Origin: Caballeronia concitans
GTDB taxonomy: Bacteria; Pseudomonadota; Gammaproteobacteria; Burkholderiales; Burkholderiaceae
Reading direction: 5' to 3'
Assembly: GCF_001544615.1 (NCBI RefSeq)
Contig: NZ_FCNV02000001.1
Location: 930,001 to 994,000 of the forward strand
Length of the DNA: 64,000 nt
The translations under genes and the position numbers were made by a program. Shown one piece after another: positions 41,026-48,968 of the stretch. The stretch's first letter is position 1. Each line of letters begins with the position of its first letter. The notes beneath the pieces were generated by a model. The model saw only the letters and a program-made list of their open reading frames with translations, searched no databases and was not told the DNA's origin.

Positions 41026-43422
41026 ATGAGTCAGACACCGTTGCCCGTCTCCGCGTCCGTGGAGCCCGACACCGAGATCGACCAGGACGCGCTTCTCGAC
41101 GCCGACAAGCCGCACGCCGCGCGCAAGTACATCGATGCGGTCCTCGAACAGTCGTTCCGCCATCTGTTCGGACCGACCGCCACGCCGGAGCAGCCGCGCA
41201 AGCATGACGTCGTTTCCATTGCGAATCTGACGAACGCGCTCGCGAGCTACATCACTCCGGAAGAGATCAAGGAAGTCAAGGCGGCGTTCCACTTCAGCGA
41301 CGAAGCGCATCTCGGGCAGTATCGCCAGAGCGGCGAGCCGTACATCACGCATCCGGTCGCCGTCGCGGAAATCTGCGCGGGATGGAAGCTGGACGCGCAG
41401 TCGATCATGGCGGCGCTCCTGCACGACGTGATCGAAGATCAGGGCGTGACCAAGACCGAGATCGCGGAGCGCTTCGGCGCGAAGGTCGCGGAACTGGTCG
41501 ATGGCTTGTCGAAACTCGACAAGATGGAGTTTCGCAATCGCGAGGAAGCGCAGGCGGAAAACTTCCGCAAGATGCTGCTTGCAATGGCGCGCGACGTGCG
41601 CGTCATTCTCGTCAAGCTCGCGGACCGGCTGCACAACATGCGCACGCTCGGCGCGGTGCCGCCTGAAAAGCGGCGTCGCGTGGCGCGCGAAACGCTGGAC
41701 ATCTACGCGCCGATCGCGCATCGGCTCGGCCTGAACAACACGTATCGCGAGCTGCAAGATCTCTCCTTCGCGAACTTCAATCCGAACCGCTACGCCACGC
41801 TCGAAAAAGCGGTGAAGGCCGCGCGCGGCAACCGGCGGGAAGTCGTCGGCAAGATTCTGGAAGCGGTGCAGCGCACTATTGCAGATGCGAAGATTTGCGC
41901 CGAAGTCACCGGCCGCGAAAAGACCATCTACAGCATCTACAAGAAGATGCGCGACAAGCAGTTGTCGTTCTCGCAGGTGCTGGACGTGTACGGCTTTCGC
42001 GTGGTCGTCGAGAGCGCGCTGGAATGCTATACCTGCATCGGCGCGCTGCACGCGCTCTACAAGCCGGTGCCGGGCAAGTTCAAGGACTACATCGCGATTC
42101 CGAAGGTCAACGGCTATCAGTCGTTGCACACCACGCTCGTCGGCCCGTTCGGCGCGCCGATCGAGTTCCAGATTCGTACGCGCAAGATGCATGAGATCGC
42201 CGAGGCGGGCGTCGCCGCGCACTGGCTCTACAAGAACGGCGGCGCGGATCTCAACGATGTGCAGAAGCGCGCGCACCAGTGGTTGAAATCGCTGCTCGAC
42301 ATACAAAGCGAAGCCGGCGATTCGAGCGAATTCCTCGAGCACGTCAAGATCGATCTGTTCCCGGACGCGGTCTACGTGTTCACGCCGAAGTCGAAGATCA
42401 TGCCGCTGCCGCGCGGCGCGACGGCGCTCGACTTCGCGTATTCGATCCACAGCGACCTCGGCAACCAGTGCGTCGCGGTGAAGATCAACAACGAGCTTCT
42501 GCCGCTGCGCACGGAGCTGAAGAGCGGCGATATCGTCGAAGTGATCACCGCGCCGTATTCGAAGCCGAATCCTGCGTGGCTCGGCTTCGTGCGCACCGGC
42601 AAGGCGCGCTCGGCCATCCGTCACTATCTGAAGACGATGCGCCTGAACGAATCCGTCCAGCTCGGCGAGCGGCTCGTCGATCAAAGTCTCAAGGGCTACG
42701 GCCTCGCGCTGTCCGAAGTCACGCCGGAAGTGTGGGAAAAGCTCGTGCAGTGGACGGGCAACAAGACGCGCCAGGAAATTTTCGCGGATATCGGCCTCGG
42801 CCGTCGCGTGGCGGCGGTCATGGCGAAGCGCATCGAAGTGTTGATGAACGGCATCGCCGATGACGAGGATCATCCGCATCGCGAGCATCACAGCACGAAT
42901 ACCGCGCCGCCGGTGGTCATCACGGGCACGGAAGGCATGTCGGTGCAACTGTCGCCGTGCTGCCGCCCGATTCCCGGCGACGACATCATGGGCTACATCG
43001 GCATCGGCCTCGGCATGGCGATTCACACCACCGAGTGCCGCGTCGCGCAACGCATTCATCGGCGCGATCCGGGCCGCTGGATCGACGTCGCGTGGGCGCC
43101 GCAGCCGGGCCGTCTCTTCGACGTCGCCGTGAAGGTGCTCGTGAGAAACACCAAGGGCGTGTTCGCGCGCGTCGCGGCGGACATCACGTCGGCGGACGCG
43201 AATATCGTGCATATCGCGATGGACGAGGACGTGTCGCAGGAAGCCAAGCTCCTGCGCTTCGTGATCCAGGTCAGCGACCGCGTGCATCTCGCCAACGTGA
43301 TGCGCCGCGTGCGCACCAATCCGGACGTGATGCGCATCGCGCGCGAGCGTCCGAGCGACGAGCCGCATCATCGCAATCAGGACGGCGGCATGCGCATCGA
43401 ACGGGAACGCGCCGACTACTGA
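41026..43422 (+). CDS. spoT: Bifunctional (p)ppGpp synthetase/hydrolase SpoT
   Basis: A 798-residue long RSH enzyme. The HD hydrolase domain has HDVIED near residue 132, so hydrolysis should be active. The synthetase domain follows (KTIYSIYKKMRDK near 305, then VYGFRVVVES). The TGS domain starts near residue 450 (VYVFTPKSKIMPLPRGATALDFAY) and an ACT domain ends the protein. Its N-terminal 60 residues are acidic and variable. GGAGGCGAAC precedes the ATG. Confidence 0.96.
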   Translation: MSQTPLPVSASVEPDTEIDQDALLDADKPHAARKYIDAVLEQSFRHLFGPTATPEQPRKHDVVSIANLTNALASYITPEEIKEVKAAFHFSDEAHLGQYRQSGEPYITHPVAVAEICAGWKLDAQSIMAALLHDVIEDQGVTKTEIAERFGAKVAELVDGLSKLDKMEFRNREEAQAENFRKMLLAMARDVRVILVKLADRLHNMRTLGAVPPEKRRRVARETLDIYAPIAHRLGLNNTYRELQDLSFANFNPNRYATLEKAVKAARGNRREVVGKILEAVQRTIADAKICAEVTGREKTIYSIYKKMRDKQLSFSQVLDVYGFRVVVESALECYTCIGALHALYKPVPGKFKDYIAIPKVNGYQSLHTTLVGPFGAPIEFQIRTRKMHEIAEAGVAAHWLYKNGGADLNDVQKRAHQWLKSLLDIQSEAGDSSEFLEHVKIDLFPDAVYVFTPKSKIMPLPRGATALDFAYSIHSDLGNQCVAVKINNELLPLRTELKSGDIVEVITAPYSKPNPAWLGFVRTGKARSAIRHYLKTMRLNESVQLGERLVDQSLKGYGLALSEVTPEVWEKLVQWTGNKTRQEIFADIGLGRRVAAVMAKRIEVLMNGIADDEDHPHREHHSTNTAPPVVITGTEGMSVQLSPCCRPIPGDDIMGYIGIGLGMAIHTTECRVAQRIHRRDPGRWIDVAWAPQPGRLFDVAVKVLVRNTKGVFARVAADITSADANIVHIAMDEDVSQEAKLLRFVIQVSDRVHLANVMRRVRTNPDVMRIARERPSDEPHHRNQDGGMRIERERADY

Positions 43423-43486
43423 GCGGCGCGGGAACGCGGCGTGCATGCTTTTCGTCAATAGACCGAAAGCATCGGAGAGCGCCGCA

Positions 43487-43978
43487 ATGAACACATCGAA
43501 TCTGGAAGGCGCCACGCTCGACTACTGGGTCGCGCGCGGGCTCCACGACTTCATCAGGGAAATCCACTTCACCGACAGCGGAGAGACGCTCTCCATTCGC
43601 GGCAACGACCGCGGCAAGGCCTGGGACGGGCGCTTTTTGCCGTCGACGTCATGGGAGGCGGCGTCCGTCGTGCTGGAACGCGCGTGCCGGCTGGAAATGA
43701 CGGATCTTGGCCGTGGCGAAGTGCGATGCACGGCGGTCTTCGGCAAGGACGGACAAGCGGTGGAAGGGCGCGGGCCGTCGCTGCGGATCGCGTTGCTGCG
43801 CGCGTTCGTGCGGCATTCGTTCGGCGAGACGGTGGATGACGTCTATCTGCGGCATCCGCAGACGCTGCTCGGAACGCGATCTGAATCGATTTCGGAGCAA
43901 ACCGCTGTTTCCGCGACGGGCGATGTTCCGGTACCGGAAGGGCGCATCGGCGATGTGAGGTCGCCGCCGCGTCCGTGA
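43487..43978 (+). CDS. NinX/DUF2591-like protein
   Basis: A 163-residue protein from ATG 43487, with GGAG upstream; an in-frame start 14 codons earlier is less likely. The opening NLEGATLDYWVARGLHDFI and the later FLPSTSWEAASVVLERA and SLRIALLRAFVRHSFGETV resemble phage NinX-type proteins (DUF2591). These occur both in phages and as stand-alone chromosomal genes in this family. No other phage gene is nearby. Function is unknown. Confidence 0.65.
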   Translation: MNTSNLEGATLDYWVARGLHDFIREIHFTDSGETLSIRGNDRGKAWDGRFLPSTSWEAASVVLERACRLEMTDLGRGEVRCTAVFGKDGQAVEGRGPSLRIALLRAFVRHSFGETVDDVYLRHPQTLLGTRSESISEQTAVSATGDVPVPEGRIGDVRSPPRP

Positions 43979-44013
43979 TGCCGAATCGCACGCAATGCGT
44001 AGGTAGAAACAAA

Positions 44014-44039
44014 AAGGGCCTTCCGTATGGAAGGCCCTT
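44014..44039 (-). terminator. Terminator of the tRNA-Arg array
   Basis: An 11-bp stem (AAGGGCCTTCC with GGAAGGCCCTT) and four-base loop are followed on the minus strand by TTTTTG. It lies just past the last tRNA in the direction of transcription. Confidence 0.85.
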
Positions 44040-44046
44040 CGAAAGA

Positions 44047-44123
44047 TGGCGCGGCTGGCAGGATTCGAACCCACGACCCCTTGGTTCGTAGCCAAGTACT
44101 CTATCCAACTGAGCTACAGCCGC
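44047..44123 (-). tRNA. tRNA-Arg(ACG), copy 3 in transcription order
   Basis: A 77-base tRNA with encoded CCA, acceptor GCGGCTG/CAGCCGC, anticodon loop CTACGAA (anticodon ACG, wobble A likely to become inosine) and T-loop TTCGAAT. It is identical to the two copies at higher coordinates. Confidence 0.97.
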
Positions 44124-44210
44124 ACGCAAAACGGTACTGCTATGTTACTTCAATGCGCTTTTGGTTAAGCGCTCGATGCTTTCGCTTGAAAGTGAAAACA
44201 CCGGAATAAG

Positions 44211-44287
44211 TGGCGCGGCTGGCAGGATTCGAACCCACGACCCCTTGGTTCGTAGCCAAGTACTCTATCCAACTGAGCTACAGCCGC
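44211..44287 (-). tRNA. tRNA-Arg(ACG), copy 2
   Basis: Identical in all 77 bases to its neighbours. It is separated from each by the same 87-base spacer. Confidence 0.97.
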
Positions 44288-44374
44288 ACGCAAAACGGTA
44301 CTGCTATGTTACTTCAATGCGCTTTTGGTTAAGCGCTCGATGCTTTCGCTTGAAAGTGAAAACACCGGAATAAG

Positions 44375-44451
44375 TGGCGCGGCTGGCAGGATTCGAACCC
44401 ACGACCCCTTGGTTCGTAGCCAAGTACTCTATCCAACTGAGCTACAGCCGC
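44375..44451 (-). tRNA. tRNA-Arg(ACG), copy 1 (promoter-proximal)
   Basis: The same tRNA as copies 2 and 3. The upstream flank differs from the repeated spacer after a few bases and holds the array promoter. Confidence 0.97.
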
Positions 44452-44464
44452 ACGCAGAAGCGGA

Positions 44465-44470
44465 ATTATA
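44465..44470 (-). promoter_or_regulatory. -10 element of the tRNA-Arg array
   Basis: A perfect TATAAT on the minus strand, 13 bases before the first tRNA. The hexamer 17 bases further up (TTCCTT) is only a weak -35. Confidence 0.6.
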
Positions 44471-44612
44471 GCGAAGCTATTTTCAAAAAGGAAGGGTTTT
44501 TCGCCGAAAAATCGCTGACGCCCCCGAAGTAGCTGCGACGCCGCGGTTCGCGCGGCGTGGTAACTTGATGGTCTGAAACCAACAGCGGACACCGGAAAAA
44601 GCGGTTTGCACC

Positions 44613-45164
44613 ATGAACAAGGCATTTGTCAAAGAATCCGACGAGAGCGACGACGACCTCGAACTGAGCCACCCGGACGTTCCGGCGGGCACGAAGAACT
44701 ACATCACGCCTGCGGGCCATCAGAGGTTGCGGGACGAGTTGCTGCAACTCCTCGATACCGAGCGTCCCGAAGTGGTCAAGCTCGTCTCCTGGGCGGCGTC
44801 CAACGGCGATCGCTCCGAGAATGGCGACTACATTTACGGCAAGCGTCGTCTGCGCGAAATCGACCGGCGCATCCGCTTTCTGACCAAGCGGCTCGATCTG
44901 GCGGAGGTGGTGGACGCGAGGAAGCAGGAGAACGTCGATCAGGTGTTCTTCGGTGCGACCGTCGATTATTCCGGCGACGATGGCATCGTGCATACGGTGA
45001 CCATCGTGGGCGTCGATGAAGTGGATCTCGATCGCGGCCACGTGAGCTGGATCTCGCCGGTCGCGCGTGCGCTCCTGAAGGCGCGCATCGGCGATACGGT
45101 GCCGCTGCACACGCCTGCCGGCATCCAGCAGATCGATATTCTCGACGTGCGCTATCCGCGCTGA
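44613..45164 (+). CDS. greB: Transcription elongation factor GreB
   Basis: A 183-residue factor that rescues backtracked RNA polymerase. The N-terminal coiled coil (about residues 30-100) carries NYITPAGHQRLRDELLQLL and SNGDRSENGDYIYGKRRLREID, in which the D/E tip residues and the YIYGK of GreB rather than GreA are visible. The C-terminal FKBP-like domain has VTIVGVDEVD and GHVSWISPVARALLKA. The first 25 residues are an acidic extension. Confidence 0.95.
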   Translation: MNKAFVKESDESDDDLELSHPDVPAGTKNYITPAGHQRLRDELLQLLDTERPEVVKLVSWAASNGDRSENGDYIYGKRRLREIDRRIRFLTKRLDLAEVVDARKQENVDQVFFGATVDYSGDDGIVHTVTIVGVDEVDLDRGHVSWISPVARALLKARIGDTVPLHTPAGIQQIDILDVRYPR

Positions 45165-45189
45165 CCGAGAGAGAAGGGCGGAGACGAAA

Positions 45190-45217
45190 AAAAGCCGCTC
45201 CGAAGAGCGGCTTTTCT
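45190..45217. terminator. Bidirectional terminator between greB and the porin gene
   Basis: An 11-bp stem (AAAAGCCGCTC with GAGCGGCTTTT) closes a CGAA tetraloop. T runs on both strands fit the convergent genes. Confidence 0.9.
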
Positions 45218-45239
45218 ACAACTGTGCTGCAGCCAAGGC

Positions 45240-46391
45240 TTAGAAGCGGTGACGAACGCCAACCGTTGCCGAAACCTGGTTTTCCGTCGACGACACGCCA
45301 ACGCCGTTGATCGTCGCGCCCAGGCCCGAATCGCCCGTGCCCGAAACGTGCTGGTACTCGCCTTGCAGGTACACGTCGGTACGCTTCGACAGCGCGTACG
45401 CCGTTTGCAGGTCGACCTGGTGGAACTTCGGCTTCTGGCCGAGGATGCGAGCATCCGTGAACGTATAGTTCGCAGCGAGCGACAGAGCCGGCGTGAGGTT
45501 GTAGCGGCCGTTCACTTCGTAGTTCTGGAAGCGCGCGCTGTTGCCGAGGCCGACCGCGCCCTGACCTTGCGTGCCGACGTTCGTCAGACCGACGCCGCTG
45601 TCGAGCATGGTCTGCGTGAACACGAAGCCAACCGTCGCCGGGCCGAACGCGTAGTTCAAGCCGCCGCCGAAGATACGCTGACGGCCCGATGCGAACGGCG
45701 TCTGGTCGTTCGTGATCGCGCCAGCGGTCTGGACGCCAGTAAGCGGGTTAACCGAGCCGGCGTTGTTCGATTGGAAGTACGCACCAGCGACGTTCAACGG
45801 ACCGTAGTTATACGACACGCCTGCGCTGTACGCACGGTTGTTGGCGAAGCCGCCGGACTGGTTCGAGAAGCCGTACATGGCACCGAACTTCAGGCCAGCA
45901 TAGTTCGCGCTCGTGTACTTGACCGAGTTGTCGACGCGGAACGTGTTGTCGAGGTTGTCGTTGTCGAACGGGTGGGCGAACTGCGTGCCGCCGTATTGCG
46001 TGCCCGTCAGAGCCAGAGGCCCGAGGAAGTCGACCACGGAGTCGTATTGACGGCCGAGGGTCACCGCGCCGAACTGGTTGCTCGACAGACCGACGAATGC
46101 CTGACGGCCGAACTCACGACCGCCTTGGCCGTTCGTGCCGTTCATGATGTTGAAGCCGTTCTCCAACGTGAAGATCGCCTTCAGGCCGCCGCCGAGGTCT
46201 TCAGCGCCGCGCAGGCCCCAACGGCTGCCGTTGACCGAGCCGCTCGTCGCCTTCCAGTTGCTGTGACCGTTCTGGTTGTTCGTGTAGGTGATGCCCGCGT
46301 CGATCAGGCCGTACAGCGTGACGCTGCTTTGTGCTTGAGCGGCGGTAGCGAAGACGCCCGTGAGGGCTGCGACGATGAGAGTCTTTTTCAT
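45240..46391 (-). CDS. Trimeric outer-membrane porin
   Basis: A 383-residue general diffusion porin of the beta-proteobacterial OmpC/Omp38 type. ATG 46391 follows GGAG; the frame is open for 60 codons upstream without support. The signal MKKTLIVAALTGVFATAAQA is followed by the first strand SSVTLYGLIDAGITYTNN. GSRWGLRGAEDLGGGLKAIF and the constriction-loop region SNQFGAVTLGRQYDSV are typical. It ends in the aromatic outer-membrane sorting signal VGVRHRF. Codon use is that of a highly expressed gene. Confidence 0.95.
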   Translation of the reverse strand: MKKTLIVAALTGVFATAAQAQSSVTLYGLIDAGITYTNNQNGHSNWKATSGSVNGSRWGLRGAEDLGGGLKAIFTLENGFNIMNGTNGQGGREFGRQAFVGLSSNQFGAVTLGRQYDSVVDFLGPLALTGTQYGGTQFAHPFDNDNLDNTFRVDNSVKYTSANYAGLKFGAMYGFSNQSGGFANNRAYSAGVSYNYGPLNVAGAYFQSNNAGSVNPLTGVQTAGAITNDQTPFASGRQRIFGGGLNYAFGPATVGFVFTQTMLDSGVGLTNVGTQGQGAVGLGNSARFQNYEVNGRYNLTPALSLAANYTFTDARILGQKPKFHQVDLQTAYALSKRTDVYLQGEYQHVSGTGDSGLGATINGVGVSSTENQVSATVGVRHRF

Positions 46392-46799
46392 CTTTGTAAC
46401 TCCGAGAGCAGATTGGGCGTTAGGGACCCAGGCTTTGAGGAAACCTCCGTGCGACGCGCTGCGAGAGGCGCAGTCGAAGGGAGCAATGCGTCCGAAGGTG
46501 CGACACATTTGTTTCCGGACCAGACGAAGTGTAAAGACGGTGTTACAGACAGGGCATTCCACTTTCCGCAATAAATCATTCTCCGATCCGCAATGATCGG
46601 AAGACGGCTATTTTCCCTTTAAACACAATGATTTATCGGCGAATAAAGACGTAAGCGCGGGAGTGTCAACCAAGAGACGTTGCAGAAGTGCGACAGGAAT
46701 TTCCGGCGTTTTTCAGTGGAGAAAGCTCGGAATCGATTGTTGAGATTATTGGAACAGCAGTTTGCGATATTTGAGAGTAATCGCGCTGGGCGGTGTCGC
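46392..46799. other. AT-richer region upstream of the porin gene
   Basis: No gene is recognised in these 408 bases, which are visibly less GC-rich than the flanks. An inverted repeat CCGATC-CGCAAT-GATCGG (46583-46600) lies about 190 bases before the porin start and could be a regulatory or leader structure. Confidence 0.35.
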
Positions 46800-46811
46800 T
46801 ATACTGTCGAT

Positions 46812-46894
46812 TCTGCTTTCCGAAGCAGACTTTTTCGTTGACGGAAAAGATCTCCAAACTTTGTCAGCGCGACTTCCCGGTCGCGCTTTTTTTT
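46812..46894 (+). ncRNA. Candidate small RNA with three hairpins
   Basis: Directly after a TATACT (46800-46805) come three consecutive hairpins: TCTGCTT/AAGCAGA with a TCCG loop (46812-46829); an 8-bp stem with a TTGA loop (46830-46849); and AGCGCGAC/GTCGCGCT (46866-46887) ending in eight T. The last is a strong intrinsic terminator with no coding gene ahead of it on this strand. The -35 is poor: TTGAGA is 23 bases away. The single-stranded ATCTCCAAACTTTGTC between hairpins 2 and 3 could pair with a target. Confidence 0.45.
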
Positions 46895-46918
46895 CGCGCG
46901 TGCTCGTCGCGTGGCCTA

Positions 46919-47158
46919 TTAGAGCGCCTCGGCCCTTGCTGGCTCTAGGTTTGCGGGGACCAGGTCGTCATCCAGCGGGCTTGCCCAGTCTTCCATTACA
47001 TAATGGCGCGCATCCATCGGCGACGACAGCAAGTTCTGCCAGTGGCCACCGTGCCATGAGGAATCTATTTCCGCCGACTGACCGTCTTCGCTTGCACAGA
47101 TAATCGATGTTGCGAACATCGACTTCAGCCACGAGGCGAGGCGTTGGATCGACTTCAT
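46919..47158 (-). CDS. Hypothetical 79-residue protein
   Basis: ATG 47158 (or the ATG just before it at 47161) follows GGGAGG, a strong ribosome site. The product starts MKSIQRLASWLKSMFATSII, an amphipathic basic stretch, and continues acidic (SPLDDDLVPANLEPARAEAL). It has one Cys and several Trp/His and no known family. Gene status rests on the ribosome site and balanced composition. Confidence 0.45.
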   Translation of the reverse strand: MKSIQRLASWLKSMFATSIICASEDGQSAEIDSSWHGGHWQNLLSSPMDARHYVMEDWASPLDDDLVPANLEPARAEAL

Positions 47159-47161
47159 CAT

Positions 47162-47803
47162 CGGTCCTCCCGATTACATTCACGCACTAACGAAGCTCCA
47201 TCTTGCTTAATGTTGGAGAATCGGGCAAGACGAGGAAAACACTTACGTTCGTTACTAAAATCGAATGCGTTTTTTTTGCGATCACGAATTGACTCGCAAT
47301 ATCCCGTATTAATGAGATACAGAAAAACCATAATCACGGGACAAAGCGAGTTAATGAAATGCACTGATTCGTTCGATAAGGCTCCAGTTGCGGCCATTGT
47401 CGATTGCTCCGAAGGCCTCAGCCGCTGTCCCTGCCGGCCGCGACGGGTGTAGCTGTCAGCCTTGCAAGCGGGCGAGCCGGAGCTGCTCGCGTCCTAGCAT
47501 GCCGAAATCTGCGTCAATAAAGAATAGGGTATTGCCGTTGCATTCAAGACAATCGGGTTATCCGCAGTAGCCTGCCCGGTGCAAATACTGTTTGCAGGCA
47601 AAGGCGGTGGAAGTGTTGTAACTCCATTTTCCGTAAATCAGTGAAACTACTAACGCCGACTTTCCAAATTTGCGCGTCCGTAAGATTTGCCGCGCGAAAG
47701 CCATCCCATTCCGCTGACCAATGGGCAAACATGTCGTACGTTAGAATGGGCAATTCTGATCGCCTTTCGCGATGCTCAAAACCTCCGACCCCGCCGCTCA
47801 AAG
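47162..47803. other. Intergenic stretch without recognisable gene
   Basis: About 640 bases of relatively AT-rich DNA. A nested inverted repeat lies at 47292-47351: ACTCGC ... GCGAGT enclosing CCCGT ... ACGGG with equal five-base offsets. No open frame here has a credible ribosome site or composition. Confidence 0.4.
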
Positions 47804-48958
47804 ATGCACCTCGATCCGCTCCCCGATTTCGCCCTGCCTTCCGAACCGCTCGTCTTCGTCGATCTTGAAACGACCGGCGGAACGCTGGGCGTCGATCGGA
47901 TCACGGAGATCGGCATCGTGGAAGCGGGGCCGCAGGGCGTGTCGCAATGGACATCGCTCGTGAATCCTGGCAAGCCGATTCCGGCGTTCATCCAGCAGTT
48001 GACCGGCATCGACGATTCCATGGTCCGCCACGCGCCGACCTTCGAGGAACTTGCGTCCGGCCTGCTCGAGCGGATGAACGGACGCCTGTTCGTCGCGCAT
48101 AACGCGCACTTCGACCACGGATTCCTGAAGGGCGAATTCAGGCGCATCGGCATGCGCTTTTCGCCGGACGTGCTTTGCACCGTTCAGCTTTCGCGCGCCA
48201 TTTATCCATCGGAAACACGGCACGGCCTCGATGCGCTCGTCGGCCGTCATGCGCTCGTGCCATCGGCGCGGCATCGTGCGCTCGCGGATGCCGATCTGCT
48301 CTGGCAGTTCTGGCAGCACCTGCATCGCGCGCACGCGCCGGAGGTTCTGCGCGCGCACGTCGAACGCGTCACGCGCCGGTTTCAGCTTGCCGCTCAGATC
48401 GATGAAGACACAATCGAGCGCATCCCCGCCGGCTGCGGCGTCTATATGTTCTATGGCGATGACGACGCGCCGCTCTACGTCGGCCGCAGCGTGCGGCTGC
48501 GTCAGCGGGTGCGGTCGCATCTGACGGGGCCGCGCCGGTCGGCGAAGGATCTGCGGCTCGCCGCGCTCGTGCGGCGTGTCGAATGGAAGGCGACGGGCGG
48601 TGAAATCGGCGCGATGCTTGCCGAAGCGCAGCTGATCGCGACGCTGCGTCCGACGCTCAACCGCGCCCCGAAGTCGCGGCCCGGCGATGCGCGCGGTGCG
48701 CCGTGGCTGCACCCCGGCGCGATTGCGATCGAGGAGCGCGATTCGGCGACGGGCGAACGTGCGTGGCACGTCGTCGATAGGTGGCAGTATCTGGGCACGA
48801 CGGGGTCGCTCGCCGAAGCGCGCGCGCTCCGAGCGCCTGGCAACGCGCAGGCATTCGACCTCGCGATCTATCGGATTCTCGGCGAGCGTCTCAAGCGTGG
48901 GTTGCCGATCACGCTGCTCACGCTCGATCCGCTCGATGCCCTCACGAACGCAATCTGA
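47804..48958 (+). CDS. DEDDh 3'-5' exonuclease fused to a GIY-YIG nuclease domain
   Basis: A 384-residue protein. Residues 15-170 form a DnaQ-type exonuclease with all catalytic residues: D20 and E22 in VFVDLETTGG, D104 in HNAHFDHGFL, and H157 with D162 in RHRALADAD. Residues 205-285 form a GIY-YIG domain (AGCGVYMFYGDDDAPLYVGRS with a later EAQLIATLRPTLNR holding the catalytic Glu), like the UvrC N-terminus or Cho. The last 100 residues are unassigned. ATG 47804 is preferred; an upstream in-frame region lacks homology. A role in DNA repair is likely but untested. Confidence 0.88.
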   Translation: MHLDPLPDFALPSEPLVFVDLETTGGTLGVDRITEIGIVEAGPQGVSQWTSLVNPGKPIPAFIQQLTGIDDSMVRHAPTFEELASGLLERMNGRLFVAHNAHFDHGFLKGEFRRIGMRFSPDVLCTVQLSRAIYPSETRHGLDALVGRHALVPSARHRALADADLLWQFWQHLHRAHAPEVLRAHVERVTRRFQLAAQIDEDTIERIPAGCGVYMFYGDDDAPLYVGRSVRLRQRVRSHLTGPRRSAKDLRLAALVRRVEWKATGGEIGAMLAEAQLIATLRPTLNRAPKSRPGDARGAPWLHPGAIAIEERDSATGERAWHVVDRWQYLGTTGSLAEARALRAPGNAQAFDLAIYRILGERLKRGLPITLLTLDPLDALTNAI

Positions 48959-48968
48959 CGCGCCCGTC

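Larger units (their letters stand above)
44047..44451 (-). repeat. 164-bp tandem repeat carrying tRNA-Arg(ACG)
   Basis: Three identical 77-base tRNA genes alternate with two identical 87-base spacers (44124-44210 and 44288-44374), so the period is exactly 164 bases. The identity of the non-coding spacers shows recent unequal duplication. Confidence 0.97.

Noticed and set aside
40963-43515. 850-codon frame antisense to spoT
   Set aside because: Shadow of a well-conserved RSH gene; no independent start signal.
44047-44451. CRISPR-like regular repeats
   Set aside because: The repeat units are tRNA-Arg genes with identical spacers; a CRISPR array has variable spacers and short repeats.
47544-47801. 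85-codon minus-strand frame upstream of the exonuclease gene
   Set aside because: No ribosome site and no recognisable domain; it lies in the upstream region of a divergent real gene.
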